A stretch of DNA of 64,000 nucleotides, taken from Rhodobacter flavimaris. GTDB lineage: Bacteria > Pseudomonadota > Alphaproteobacteria > Rhodobacterales > Rhodobacteraceae. Shown here one piece after another: positions 63,955 through 64,000 of this stretch. The stretch covers positions 123,233-187,232 of the forward strand of contig NZ_JAJUOS010000009.1 in NCBI RefSeq assembly GCF_021378075.1, read 5' to 3'. The notes below the pieces were generated by a model. The model was not told where the DNA came from. It saw only the letters and a list, made by a program, of their open reading frames with translations, and searched no databases. The stretch's first letter is position 1; each line of letters starts with the position of its first letter. Made by a program: the position numbers and the translations under genes.

Positions 63955-64000
63955 GGGGGGGGGGGGGGGGGGGGGGGCCGGCCCCCCCCCCCCCCCCCCC
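63955..64000. repeat. Poly-G/poly-C palindrome at window end
   Basis: Twenty-three G, then CCGG, then at least nineteen C up to the window edge form a perfect palindrome just after the gap stop codon. This looks like a contig-end or assembly artefact rather than biology, though a natural hairpin between convergent genes is not excluded. Confidence 0.8.

Overview
The window is GC-rich, densely coding alphaproteobacterial DNA, most likely from the Rhodobacterales. The pointers are an NnrS-type protein, a pair of gene-transfer-agent (GTA) head-spike genes of the Rhodobacter capsulatus rcc01079/rcc01080 type, an alphaproteobacterial-style RND pump and a giant LEPR-XLL protein. Gene boundaries mostly follow tight 4-bp ATGA or 1-bp TGATG overlaps, so operon assignments are reliable.

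Layout. Left edge to 1.9 kb: the 3' end of an nnrS-like gene, convergent with an MgtC/SapB-DUF4010 membrane protein. 2.05-3.54 kb: a two-gene head-spike unit (spike base plus spike fibre). 3.4-8.7 kb, minus strand: a five-gene surface-polysaccharide operon transcribed in the order WecG/TagA glycosyltransferase, Wzx-like flippase, sulfotransferase, Wzy/WaaL-like polymerase or ligase, GT4 glycosyltransferase. It points to a sulfated capsule or exopolysaccharide, beside genes whose relatives bind capsule. 8.8-13.9 kb, minus strand: an RND efflux operon with two membrane-fusion proteins and one pump. 14.4-16.6 kb: katG with a clear terminator, then a GNAT acetyltransferase and tRNA-Arg(UCU).

17.7-62.8 kb: the dominant feature. 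A single uninterrupted 38-kb reading frame encodes a 12,719-residue protein. It has an N-terminal LEPR-XLL motif, metzincin-type zinc motifs near both ends, 17 copies of a ~165-residue repeat, Ig-like arrays, Calx-beta-like segments, two main RTX/Ca-binding blocks, two ConA-like domains and a proprotein-convertase P domain. It is followed in the same orientation by four genes that look like dedicated export or processing machinery: a GAF-GAF-TM-HlyD fusion, a PqqD-like/M50 protease/HlyD fusion, a shortened SecA-like ATPase and a small periplasmic HlyD-like adaptor. No HlyB-type ABC exporter and no TolC is present. I infer that this is a self-contained system for exporting and processing a giant surface protein by a route different from classical type 1 secretion. 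I know of no experimental description of it.

62.9-63.95 kb: a type I glyceraldehyde-3-phosphate dehydrogenase. The last 46 bases are a poly-G/poly-C palindrome that is probably an assembly artefact.
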